64,000 nt of DNA from Candidatus Nanopelagicales bacterium (lineage in GTDB: Bacteria; Actinomycetota; Actinomycetes; S36-B12). The translations under genes were made by a program, and so were the position numbers. Location: the NCBI GenBank assembly GCA_030836325.1, contig JAURQC010000134.1:5129-69128 (forward strand), given 5' to 3'. Under the pieces are notes generated by a model, which was not told where the DNA came from, did no database searches, and worked only from the letters and a program-made list of their open reading frames with translations. Shown here in pieces: positions 1 to 7,762 of the stretch (positions are counted from its first letter, which is position 1; the number at the start of each line of letters is the position of its first letter).

Positions 1-187
1 GCAAGCAGCGCGGGCGGTGAGCGAGCAACTCGATCGAGGATCCGCTGCCTATGACGTCCTACTTGCAGCCTCGGCACGCCTTCTTGCCGAACCCGATCTT
101 GGACGTCCCGTGAACGAGGTACTCGAGCCCGCCGCTTCCGCCCTTGTCGCCTACGCACACGGCTTGCGCAAAGCCTCAGAAATCTAG
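1..187 (+). CDS. C-terminal end of an unidentified protein (partial)
   Basis: An open frame runs from base 2 to the TAG at 185-187, giving 61 residues of a protein that begins outside the window. The visible part is alanine- and leucine-rich, probably alpha-helical, and ends in GLRKASEI. I do not recognise the family. Its stop shares the four-base palindrome CTAG with the stop of the convergent holB gene, so the two coding regions overlap by three bases and there is no room for a terminator between them. Confidence 0.55.
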   Translation, partial: QAARAVSEQLDRGSAAYDVLLAASARLLAEPDLGRPVNEVLEPAASALVAYAHGLRKASEI

Positions 188-1380
188 GCAACCACTGCGC
201 GAATACGCGGATCCTTGATCTGCACCATTGCTGCTTCTAGAACAGTTCGCGGACTGCCTCCTGCGAACAAGACGACGCGCTCATGTTCCAGCGCTTCGAT
301 ACGCCGCACCGTCTCTTCCTCGGTGGAACCGGCTGCCATCTGCTCTATCTGTGGACGCATTTCGTCGTTGATCAACTCGATGCGAGCCGACACCTGAACG
401 GTAAGAACGTCACGGAATAGACCGATCAAGTCAACGAGTGCCCGGTCCACTTCATCAATCACGAGACGCTTGCGTCGTCGCTTCTGCTCCTTCGCCAGCT
501 CCTTGGCTTCGGAATCATGCGAGCGCTTCATTGCACCGGTGAGACGCGTGACACCCTCGGCGTAGAAGCGGGACTTCAAAAGTTGGAGTTCTTCCTCATC
601 TAGCCGATCTGCTCGAGCATCAGCGACCGCGGAGACTGCGTCGAAAACGTCACCGGCGACGACAACGCACGAGGAAAGATCGCGCAAGCTCAACGGAGCG
701 CGCATGTATTGCTGGCGTCGTTCTCGGGTGTCCGGGTCCGTCGCGAGCGCACGAGCCCGACCGATGTGGCCTTGCGATGCGCGAGCTGAGAACGCTGCGA
801 TCATTTCATCGACTCCGCATTCGTGGATGAGCATCCGCGCGATGGCTTCCGTGCGAGGGGTGCGCAAACCAACGTGCCGCGTGCGTGAAGTAATAGTGGG
901 GAGAACGTCATTGACACTCGGGGCGCACAGAATCCAGACGGTGTGAGGGGTTGGCTCCTCCAGGGCCTTGAGCAGGTAGTTCGCAGCACGATCGTTGAGT
1001 CGATCGGCATCTTCGATCACGATGACTCGCCACGTTGCGGTCATGGGTGCCTGGGCAGCCATGTGCACGAGCGGCTTTACGTGATCGAGCAGAATCTCTG
1101 ATCCTTCGGGGATCTCGACATGAACATCCGCGTGGCCTCCTGTAGACGCCGTGCGGCATGCCTGGCACTGACCGCATCCGCTCTTCTCGCACACCAAGGC
1201 GGCCGCGAAGGTTGTGGCAGCCCGGGAACGACCCGAACCTGGCGGACCGGTGATCAACCACGCGTGCGTCATCGCGGGTCCGGAATCACCAGGCAGGTGC
1301 GCGTCACGGACAGCAGCTTGGAGAGTTGCGACTGCTTCATCCTGGCCGATCAATGACGACCACAGAACTGGCGAACTCAT
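184..1380 (-). CDS. holB: DNA polymerase III delta-prime subunit
   Basis: A 398-residue AAA+ clamp-loader subunit that opens the beta clamp for loading at primer junctions. The N-terminal RecA-like domain has a P-loop-like GPPGSGRS in which the usual lysine is Arg; delta-prime does not hydrolyse ATP, so this is expected. A four-cysteine zinc module (CEKSGCGQCQAC) follows. The start ATG overlaps the tmk stop as ATGA, so translation is probably coupled. The tmk-holB order and the upstream topA match other actinobacteria. Confidence 0.93.
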   Translation of the reverse strand: MSSPVLWSSLIGQDEAVATLQAAVRDAHLPGDSGPAMTHAWLITGPPGSGRSRAATTFAAALVCEKSGCGQCQACRTASTGGHADVHVEIPEGSEILLDHVKPLVHMAAQAPMTATWRVIVIEDADRLNDRAANYLLKALEEPTPHTVWILCAPSVNDVLPTITSRTRHVGLRTPRTEAIARMLIHECGVDEMIAAFSARASQGHIGRARALATDPDTRERRQQYMRAPLSLRDLSSCVVVAGDVFDAVSAVADARADRLDEEELQLLKSRFYAEGVTRLTGAMKRSHDSEAKELAKEQKRRRKRLVIDEVDRALVDLIGLFRDVLTVQVSARIELINDEMRPQIEQMAAGSTEEETVRRIEALEHERVVLFAGGSPRTVLEAAMVQIKDPRIRAVVA

Positions 1381-1997
1381 CGCGGTGATCCCATCAATTC
1401 GATCACTCGGGTGCGAATGATTGCGGCGATGTCGTCCTTCGATCCGGAGGCATCAACCACCAGATATCTGTTCGGATCCTTCGACGCGATATCCAAGAAA
1501 CCGGCTCTGACCGCTTGGTGGTACTCAATCGGTTCGGACTCAAGCCGATCGGGGGACTCCACACGCGACAGTCCGGTGCTCGGATCGACATCGAGGAGGA
1601 TCGTCAGATCCGGGAGCAGTCCATCAGTGGCATACAAACTCAGATCGCGCACTCGGTCAACCCCGAGATCACGCCCGTAACCCTGGTAAGCGACAGAGGA
1701 ATCCAGATAGCGATCACAGATGACAATCGATCCGTGCTCGAGGGCTGGCCTAATGACCTGCGCTACGTGTTCTCCACGCGCAGCAGCAAACAACAGCGCC
1801 TCGGCTCGATCACTCAGACCGGTGAATTCGTTGCCCAGAAGAACAGCGCGGATAGCCTCACCGGCCGGGGTGCCACCGGGTTCACGGGTTCGCACAACGG
1901 TGTGGCCCTCGTCTGCGAGCCACTGCGCCAAGAGTGCTTCTTGTGTGGACTTGCCTGCGCCTTCACCACCCTCGAAGACGATGAACCACCCGGCCAT
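1377..1997 (-). CDS. tmk: Thymidylate kinase
   Basis: A 206-residue kinase that phosphorylates dTMP to dTDP in dTTP synthesis. It has the P-loop FEGGEGAGKST near the N-terminus and the DRY-type motif ICDRYLDSS with nearby substrate-binding residues. Length is normal for bacterial Tmk. The ATG lies two bases after the topA stop and the gene ends in an ATGA overlap with holB, so topA-tmk-holB reads as one operon. Confidence 0.95.
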   Translation of the reverse strand: MAGWFIVFEGGEGAGKSTQEALLAQWLADEGHTVVRTREPGGTPAGEAIRAVLLGNEFTGLSDRAEALLFAAARGEHVAQVIRPALEHGSIVICDRYLDSSVAYQGYGRDLGVDRVRDLSLYATDGLLPDLTILLDVDPSTGLSRVESPDRLESEPIEYHQAVRAGFLDIASKDPNRYLVVDASGSKDDIAAIIRTRVIELMGSPR

Positions 1998-1999
1998 GG

Positions 2000-4672
2000 C
2001 TAGTCGGAACCGCTGGAACGTCCGGCCGTCGCCTTGGCGCGCGTGGAGGATTTGGTCGTCTTCTTCGCGGCCTTCTTAGTCGTCTTCTTCGCGGCCTTCT
2101 TAGTCGTCTTGCGCGCAGCCTTCTTGGACGGACCCTTGGCCTTGCGCTCGGCGATGAGGTCGCTCGCGCGCTCGATGCTCACGGTCATGGGGTCGTCGAC
2201 CACTCGAAGGGTCGCGTTGGTCTCACCATCTGTGACGTACGCACCAAAACGACCCTCGCGAACCACGATCAAGCGGCCAGACGTCGGATCTGTGCCAACT
2301 TCGCGAAGAGGCGCAGCTGCTTGCCCGCGCCCACGACGCTGCTTGGGCTGGGCGAATAACGCAAGAGCCTGCTCAAGGGTGATCGAAAAGATCTGATCTT
2401 CGGACTCCAGCGAACGCGAGTCGGTGCCCTTAGTCAGGTAGGGCCCATAACGACCATTCTGGGAACGGATCTCTTCACCGTCACTCGGATCAACACCCAC
2501 TACACGGGGCAGCTGGATCAATTTCAACGCTTCTTCGAGAGTGACGGTGCTCGGCTTCATATCGCTCAGTAGCGATGCAGTCCGTGGCTTAGCGGACTTA
2601 GGCGAATCTTCTGGCAACACTTCACTGACGTAGGGGCCGTAACGACCAGACTTCGCCACGATCAGCAAGCCAGTCTCAGGATCAGTGCCGAGTTCGCGAT
2701 CGCCCGAGGGCTCGGACAGCAATTCCTCGGCCTTTTGCGCTGTCAGCTCGTCAGGGGCAAGACCCATGGGGACGTTCGCCCGGATGTCGCCGCGCTCCAC
2801 GTACGCGCCGTAGCGACCGACGCGCAGGTTGGCGTCGCTGTCCCTGATTGGGAACGTGGCGATTCCGCGGGCGTCGATTGATCCAAGATCCTCGGTCAGA
2901 CTCTTCACGCCCGGAAACTCGCCGTTCACACTCTGCCCGCCGCGCCAAAACGCCTCGAGCTGCTGCACACGATCGATATCACCGCTCGCCACCATGTCCA
3001 GGACGTTTTCCATGTTGGCGGTGAAGTCGTAATCGATGAGTTCGGCGAAGTGCTCCTCGAGCAGTCGGATCACCGCGAAGGCCGTGAAGCTCGGCACCAG
3101 GGCCGATCCCTTCTTCCAAACGTAACCGCGGTCCAAAATCGTGGACATGATCGAGGCATACGTGGACGGACGGCCGATGCCCAGCTCTTCAAGCTTGGCT
3201 ACCAACGAGGCTTCGTTGTATCGCGCTGGCGGCTTGGTCGCGTGCCCCTCTGCTTCAAGCGATTCGACGTTCACGTTCTGCCCTTCGGCCAGAGCGGGCA
3301 ACTCACGTTCGTCGTCGTCGTTAGAAACATCCTTCAGTGCAGCCATGAAACCCGGAAAGGTGATGACCGTTCCAGAAGACGTGAACTCGACACCCCGCCC
3401 GTCCTGCGCTTGAGCGGACAACTTCACAGTGGTGGTTGCAGTTTGCGCATTAACCATCTGCGACGCGACGGTGCGTTTCCAGATGAGGTCGTAGAGCGAA
3501 AACTCATCCCCCACCAGCTCACCGGCAATCTCCGCGGGGGTCCGGAAGGAATCCCCAGAAGGACGGATCGCCTCGTGTGCTTCCTGTGCGTTCTTGACTT
3601 TGCGGTCGTAGCGACGTGGCTGCTCAGGAACATACTCCGCGCCATAGAGCTCACGGGCCTGGGAACGCGCGGCGTTTATTGCCTGCTCCGACAACGTCGT
3701 CGAGTCGGTTCGCATGTAGGTGATGTAGCCGTTCTCGTAGAGCGACTGTGCCACTCGCATCGTGCGCTGCGCGCCCCAACGAAGCCGACCCGATGCCTCC
3801 TGCTGAAGGGTCGAGGTCATGAACGGTGCCTTGGGCTTACGTGACGATGGCTTTTGCACAACCGAGTCGACGGTGAAACTGCATCCCTGCAAGCCGGCAG
3901 TCAGAGCTTCGGCTGCACTTTGATCGAGATGGACAGCACCCTCACGCGAGAGGCGGCCGTCGTCATCGAAGTCCGATCCCGTCGCAACCCGTGCACCCTC
4001 AACAGCCGTAAGGCGACCCGGGAAAGGACCAGGAAGGAACTGTGCGTCGATTCCCCAGTACTCGACCGGCGTGAACGCGATGCGCTCACGTTCCCGATCC
4101 ACCACGAGGCGGACGGCAACAGACTGCACGCGCCCGGCGGACTTCGCTTCCCGCCCGATCTTCTTCCACAGCACTTCCGACACCGGGTATCCGTAGAGGC
4201 GGTCCACCACTCGCCGGGTTTCCTGGGCGTCCACCAAGCGCATGTCCAGATCGCGTGGATGATCGACAGCGTCACGAATCGCCTCGGGGGTGATCTCGTT
4301 GAAGACCATGCGCTTGACGGGAACCTTGGGCTTGAGCACTTCGAGCAGGTGCCAGGAGATGGCCTCGCCCTCGCGGTCCTCGTCCGTGGCAAGAAGGAGT
4401 TCGTCGGCGTCCTTCAAGGCCGCCTTCAATTCCTTAATGGTGGCCTTCTTGGAATCGTGGATGACGTAATGCGGCTGGAAGGCATCATCGACGTTCACCG
4501 CCAGCTTGGCCCACGGCTTCTTGCGATCCTCGGCGGGGATCTCTGAGGCCTTGGAGGCCAGATCGCGTACGTGACCCACAGATGCCAGCACGGTGTATCC
4601 ATCACCGAGATAGCCGGCGATCTTCTTCGCCTTGGCTGGCGATTCAACGATCACCAGGGTGTTGTCTGGCAC
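2000..4672 (-). CDS. topA: DNA topoisomerase I (type IA)
   Basis: An 890-residue enzyme that relaxes negative supercoils. The TOPRIM domain has TDEDREGE at residues 96-103, and the active-site tyrosine is Tyr319 in YITYMRTDS. The C-terminal half carries topoisomerase C-terminal repeats (RYGPYV-type motifs) in place of zinc fingers. The protein ends in a Lys/Ala/Thr-rich basic tail, as in mycobacterial and Streptomyces TopA, where such tails aid processivity. GTG start at 4672. First gene of the topA-tmk-holB operon. Confidence 0.96.
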   Translation of the reverse strand: MPDNTLVIVESPAKAKKIAGYLGDGYTVLASVGHVRDLASKASEIPAEDRKKPWAKLAVNVDDAFQPHYVIHDSKKATIKELKAALKDADELLLATDEDREGEAISWHLLEVLKPKVPVKRMVFNEITPEAIRDAVDHPRDLDMRLVDAQETRRVVDRLYGYPVSEVLWKKIGREAKSAGRVQSVAVRLVVDRERERIAFTPVEYWGIDAQFLPGPFPGRLTAVEGARVATGSDFDDDGRLSREGAVHLDQSAAEALTAGLQGCSFTVDSVVQKPSSRKPKAPFMTSTLQQEASGRLRWGAQRTMRVAQSLYENGYITYMRTDSTTLSEQAINAARSQARELYGAEYVPEQPRRYDRKVKNAQEAHEAIRPSGDSFRTPAEIAGELVGDEFSLYDLIWKRTVASQMVNAQTATTTVKLSAQAQDGRGVEFTSSGTVITFPGFMAALKDVSNDDDERELPALAEGQNVNVESLEAEGHATKPPARYNEASLVAKLEELGIGRPSTYASIMSTILDRGYVWKKGSALVPSFTAFAVIRLLEEHFAELIDYDFTANMENVLDMVASGDIDRVQQLEAFWRGGQSVNGEFPGVKSLTEDLGSIDARGIATFPIRDSDANLRVGRYGAYVERGDIRANVPMGLAPDELTAQKAEELLSEPSGDRELGTDPETGLLIVAKSGRYGPYVSEVLPEDSPKSAKPRTASLLSDMKPSTVTLEEALKLIQLPRVVGVDPSDGEEIRSQNGRYGPYLTKGTDSRSLESEDQIFSITLEQALALFAQPKQRRGRGQAAAPLREVGTDPTSGRLIVVREGRFGAYVTDGETNATLRVVDDPMTVSIERASDLIAERKAKGPSKKAARKTTKKAAKKTTKKAAKKTTKSSTRAKATAGRSSGSD
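2055..2125 (-). repeat. 24-bp tandem repeat in the topA tail
   Basis: Two identical 24-base units (2055-2078 and 2079-2102) plus a partial third unit to about 2125. They encode the repeated octapeptide KKAAKKTT in the basic tail of TopA. The DNA copies are identical at synonymous sites, which suggests recent duplication or slippage. Tail length may therefore vary between strains. Confidence 0.85.
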
Positions 4673-4737
4673 GTGGGCATCCTTCCGCTACTTCCGAGGA
4701 TCGACCCGTCTGGATCGAACTGCGGCGGAGTCTGACG

Positions 4738-4759
4738 GTAGGACACCTACTTATGTCAA
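4738..4759 (-). promoter_or_regulatory. Candidate topA promoter -35 box with overlapping dyad
   Basis: Read on the minus strand, a perfect TTGACA (4754-4759) lies about 80 bases upstream of the topA start. Just downstream is a perfect dyad, GTAGG-TGT-CCTAC (4738-4750), placed where the spacer or -10 would be. No convincing -10 is visible at standard spacing. The dyad could be an operator that senses topA demand, but this is inference from position only. Confidence 0.4.
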
Positions 4760-4783
4760 CTCAGCACCGCCCCCGAAAACGGC

Positions 4784-4830
4784 GACTGCCCGGGCATTCC
4801 CCTTACGGGGAATGAAGAACCCGGGCAGTC
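4784..4830 (-). terminator. Nested hairpin downstream of hppA
   Basis: An 11-bp outer stem (GACTGCCCGGG with CCCGGGCAGTC) encloses a perfect 8-bp inner stem (CATTCCCC with GGGGAATG, loop TTAC), with a five-base AAGAA bulge on one side (+ strand). It lies between the hppA stop (4853) and the topA promoter region. On the minus strand a short T run (GCCGTTTT) follows, so it probably terminates hppA transcription and insulates topA. Confidence 0.65.
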
Positions 4831-4852
4831 GTCCGATTATCGGTTTTTGGTT

Positions 4853-7159
4853 CTAGGCGTTGGCGCCTTCTTGGTCGCCGACCGCGATCGGACGACGCTT
4901 AGAGACGACCACCGCACCGATCACGATGAGGGCGGCAACAATCGCGATGGCCCAGCGGATGACCGGGTTCGCGCTGTCACCAATGGTCAAGGTGACGACG
5001 GCCGGTGCGACCAGCAGAGCCACCAGGTTCATGACCTTGATCAGCGGGTTAATGGCCGGACCAGCAGTGTCCTTGAACGGGTCACCGACGGTGTCACCAA
5101 TAACGGTGGCCGAGTGCGCCTCGGAGTTCTTGCCACCGAAGTTGCCGTCCTCGACAAACTTCTTGGCGTTGTCCCAGGCTCCACCGGAGTTGGACAAGAA
5201 CACGGCCATGAGCACACCGGTCGCAATCGTGCCGGCTAGGTAGGCGCCGAGAGCTCCGACACCGAGGCCGAACCCGACGGCGATCGGCGTGAGCACCGCG
5301 AGTAGTCCCGGGGTAACCAACTCACGCAGCGAATCGCGCGTGACGATGTCGACGACCTTGCCGTACTCGGGCTTGGCCGTGCCTTCCATGATGCCGGGGA
5401 TATCGCGGAACTGGCGGCGCACCTCGAAGATGACAGCGCCGGCTGCGCGCGACACCGCGTTGATGGCCAGGCCGGAGAACAGGAAGACGACCGCGGCACC
5501 GATCACCAGGCCGACGAGGTTCGCCGGGTTCGCCACGTCCAGGACGCCGTAGAACTGGAGTTGATCGCCGATGTCGCCGATCGTGGTGTTCAGCGTGGCC
5601 GAGGTCTTTGCGGCCGCCCCGAAAACCGCCTCACGGTATGCACCGAACAGCGCGGTCGCCGCGAGCACTGCCGTCGCGATGGCGATTCCCTTGGTGATGG
5701 CCTTGGTGGAGTTGCCGACCGCGTCAAGGCGGGTGAGGACTGCAGCGCCCTCGCCCTCGACGTCGCCAGACATCTCCGCGATGCCCTGTGCGTTGTCCGA
5801 GACCGGACCGAAGGTGTCCATCGAGACGATGACGCCGACTGTGGTCAGCAGGCCGGTACCGGCGAGCGCGATAGCGAACAGGCTCAGCAGGATCGTGCCT
5901 GAACCCAGGAGGAATGCGCCGTAGACGGCCGCACCGATGACCAGCGCGGTGTAGACGGCGGACTCCAGACCGAGCGAAACACCGGACAAGATGACTGTGG
6001 CCGGGCCGGTGAGCGAGGTCTTGGCGACGTCGTCAACCGGGCGACGATTGGTCTCGGTGAAGTACGCCGTGAGCTGCTGGATGACCGCGGCAAGCACGAT
6101 GCCGATGAAGACCGCACCGATGACGAACAATCGCGGGTTGAGTGCATCAGCGGCCTCCGTAGCGGCAATGCCACCCAAGCCCTCGATATCGCTCCAACTG
6201 CTGGGAACCCACACGAACACAGCCACGACGACCAAGACAGCCGAGATAAGCGCAGATATGAAGAAGCCTCGGTTGATCGAGGACATTCCCGAACGGTCAG
6301 TGGGACGCGGGGAGACGGTAAAGATGCCGATGACGGCGGTAATGACACCGATGGCCGGAATGATCAGCGGGAGAACCAAGCCGAGTTCACCGAACGCGGC
6401 GCTACCCAAGATCAGCGCAGCGACGAGAACCACGGCGTAGGACTCGAAGAGGTCAGCGGCCATTCCGGCGCAGTCACCGACGTTGTCGCCAACGTTGTCA
6501 GCGATGGTGGCGGCGTTTCGGGGGTCATCCTCAGGGATGTTCTGCTCGACCTTGCCGACGAGGTCCGCGCCGACGTCAGCAGCCTTGGTGAAGATACCGC
6601 CGCCGACTCGCATGAACATGGCCAGTAGGGCAGCACCGAAGCCGAAGCCCTCAAGCACCTTGGGAGCCTCGCCCGCGTAGACGAGAACGACGAGCGCCGC
6701 ACCGAACAGACCCAGACCGACAGTGAACATGCCTGCGACGCCACCTGTGCGGAAGGCGATACGCATGGCGCGCTGCTCGCCCTCGTCCTTAGCGGCGGCC
6801 GCGACGCGAACGTTGCCGCGAACAGCCAGCCACATGCCCATGTAACCAGTGATACCGGAGAAGACAGCACCCACGAGGAAGAAGATGCTCCGGCCGATCC
6901 GCTCACCGTTTGTCTCCGCCGGCAGCAGGAAGAGGAGGAAGAAGACGATGACTGCGAAGATCGACAGCGTCTTGAATTGGCGGTTCAGATAGGCCGCGGC
7001 GCCCTCCTGGACGGCGGCGCCGATCTCTTTCATGCGCTCAGTGCCCTCGTTAGCGGCGAGCACCTCGCGAACAAGGATGCCTGCGACGATCAGGGCGGCC
7101 AGCGCGATAACGGCCACGATTACTACGAGAACAACGTTGTTCCCGGACAACTCGATCAT
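4853..7159 (-). CDS. hppA: Membrane-bound proton-translocating pyrophosphatase
   Basis: A 768-residue, about 16-helix membrane enzyme that couples pyrophosphate hydrolysis to proton export. The catalytic segment DVGADLVGKVE is at residues 195-205, followed by Asp-rich loops near DNVGDNVGDC. In the subfamily-defining motif GNSTKA (482-487) the variable residue is Lys486, which marks the K+-independent proton-pumping class; K+-dependent enzymes have Ala there. A strong RBS (GAGGAG) precedes the ATG at 7159. It sits alone between topA and a STAS gene. Confidence 0.95.
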   Translation of the reverse strand: MIELSGNNVVLVVIVAVIALAALIVAGILVREVLAANEGTERMKEIGAAVQEGAAAYLNRQFKTLSIFAVIVFFLLFLLPAETNGERIGRSIFFLVGAVFSGITGYMGMWLAVRGNVRVAAAAKDEGEQRAMRIAFRTGGVAGMFTVGLGLFGAALVVLVYAGEAPKVLEGFGFGAALLAMFMRVGGGIFTKAADVGADLVGKVEQNIPEDDPRNAATIADNVGDNVGDCAGMAADLFESYAVVLVAALILGSAAFGELGLVLPLIIPAIGVITAVIGIFTVSPRPTDRSGMSSINRGFFISALISAVLVVVAVFVWVPSSWSDIEGLGGIAATEAADALNPRLFVIGAVFIGIVLAAVIQQLTAYFTETNRRPVDDVAKTSLTGPATVILSGVSLGLESAVYTALVIGAAVYGAFLLGSGTILLSLFAIALAGTGLLTTVGVIVSMDTFGPVSDNAQGIAEMSGDVEGEGAAVLTRLDAVGNSTKAITKGIAIATAVLAATALFGAYREAVFGAAAKTSATLNTTIGDIGDQLQFYGVLDVANPANLVGLVIGAAVVFLFSGLAINAVSRAAGAVIFEVRRQFRDIPGIMEGTAKPEYGKVVDIVTRDSLRELVTPGLLAVLTPIAVGFGLGVGALGAYLAGTIATGVLMAVFLSNSGGAWDNAKKFVEDGNFGGKNSEAHSATVIGDTVGDPFKDTAGPAINPLIKVMNLVALLVAPAVVTLTIGDSANPVIRWAIAIVAALIVIGAVVVSKRRPIAVGDQEGANA

Positions 7160-7293
7160 TTTTCTCCTCGGTGTCAGCTACGGCAGCGCCCGGCACCAGA
7201 AGATTCCGCACCCGCCTCGCGATCCGGCGCAGTCTACGCAAGATGAACATGTGCCGTGGGTCGGGTCCGCCATTAAGTGGAACGAAACCACCG

Positions 7294-7316
7294 AAAAACC
7301 ACGTGGCATTGGCCAC
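7294..7316 (-). terminator. Possible terminator after the STAS gene
   Basis: On the minus strand a short perfect stem (GTGGC/GCCAC, loop CAAT; 7303-7316) is followed closely by five Ts (7294-7298). It lies about 50 bases beyond the stop of the STAS gene and upstream of hppA. The stem is only five base pairs, so the call is tentative. Confidence 0.4.
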
Positions 7317-7364
7317 ACAGCCGGGTCCCCGGCGATCCGGCGGGCAATCGGGCCGGCAAACAGG

Positions 7365-7724
7365 CTAGGAGCCCAGGGCTGAACCCAACTCCTCATGAAT
7401 GGGGATCACGACGTCCAAACCGGTCAATTCGAACACCTTCAATACGCGAGGAGAGGTAACGACGAGGTCCAAGGACCCCTCTACCTCGCGCAAATGCTTC
7501 AGAGCGGTGACGAACACCCCCAGTCCTGTGGAGTCCAGGAAGGAAACGGAGGTGAGATCCACGACCAACTGTGCCCCGGGTGCGATGACGGTCTCGATCG
7601 CCTCCCGGACCGCCGGCGCGGTGTGGGCATCCACTTCGCCGGTGACGGCTATGACGGCAATCGCGTCGACCACGCGGCTGGCAACGCTGAAACTGGCCGG
7701 CTCGTGACCCCCGGAAATGGACAT
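7365..7724 (-). CDS. STAS-domain anti-sigma factor antagonist
   Basis: A 119-residue protein of the SpoIIAA/BldG type: a single STAS fold that binds an anti-sigma kinase when unphosphorylated. The phosphorylation motif DSTGL places the acceptor at Ser65. The ATG at 7724 is preferred over an upstream extension because the longer frame would run into the divergent helicase gene. No anti-sigma or sigma factor gene is adjacent, so its partner must be elsewhere. An orphan STAS protein near the helicase/Tad block is common in actinobacteria. Confidence 0.85.
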   Translation of the reverse strand: MSISGGHEPASFSVASRVVDAIAVIAVTGEVDAHTAPAVREAIETVIAPGAQLVVDLTSVSFLDSTGLGVFVTALKHLREVEGSLDLVVTSPRVLKVFELTGLDVVIPIHEELGSALGS

Positions 7725-7762
7725 GGCCCAACCATGGCACAGCCGGCGGTCACAATGAGGCT

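Noticed and set aside
3050..4546. Long open frames antisense to topA (264 and 230 codons)
   Set aside because: They mirror topA codons, lack RBSs and show no family-like sequence.
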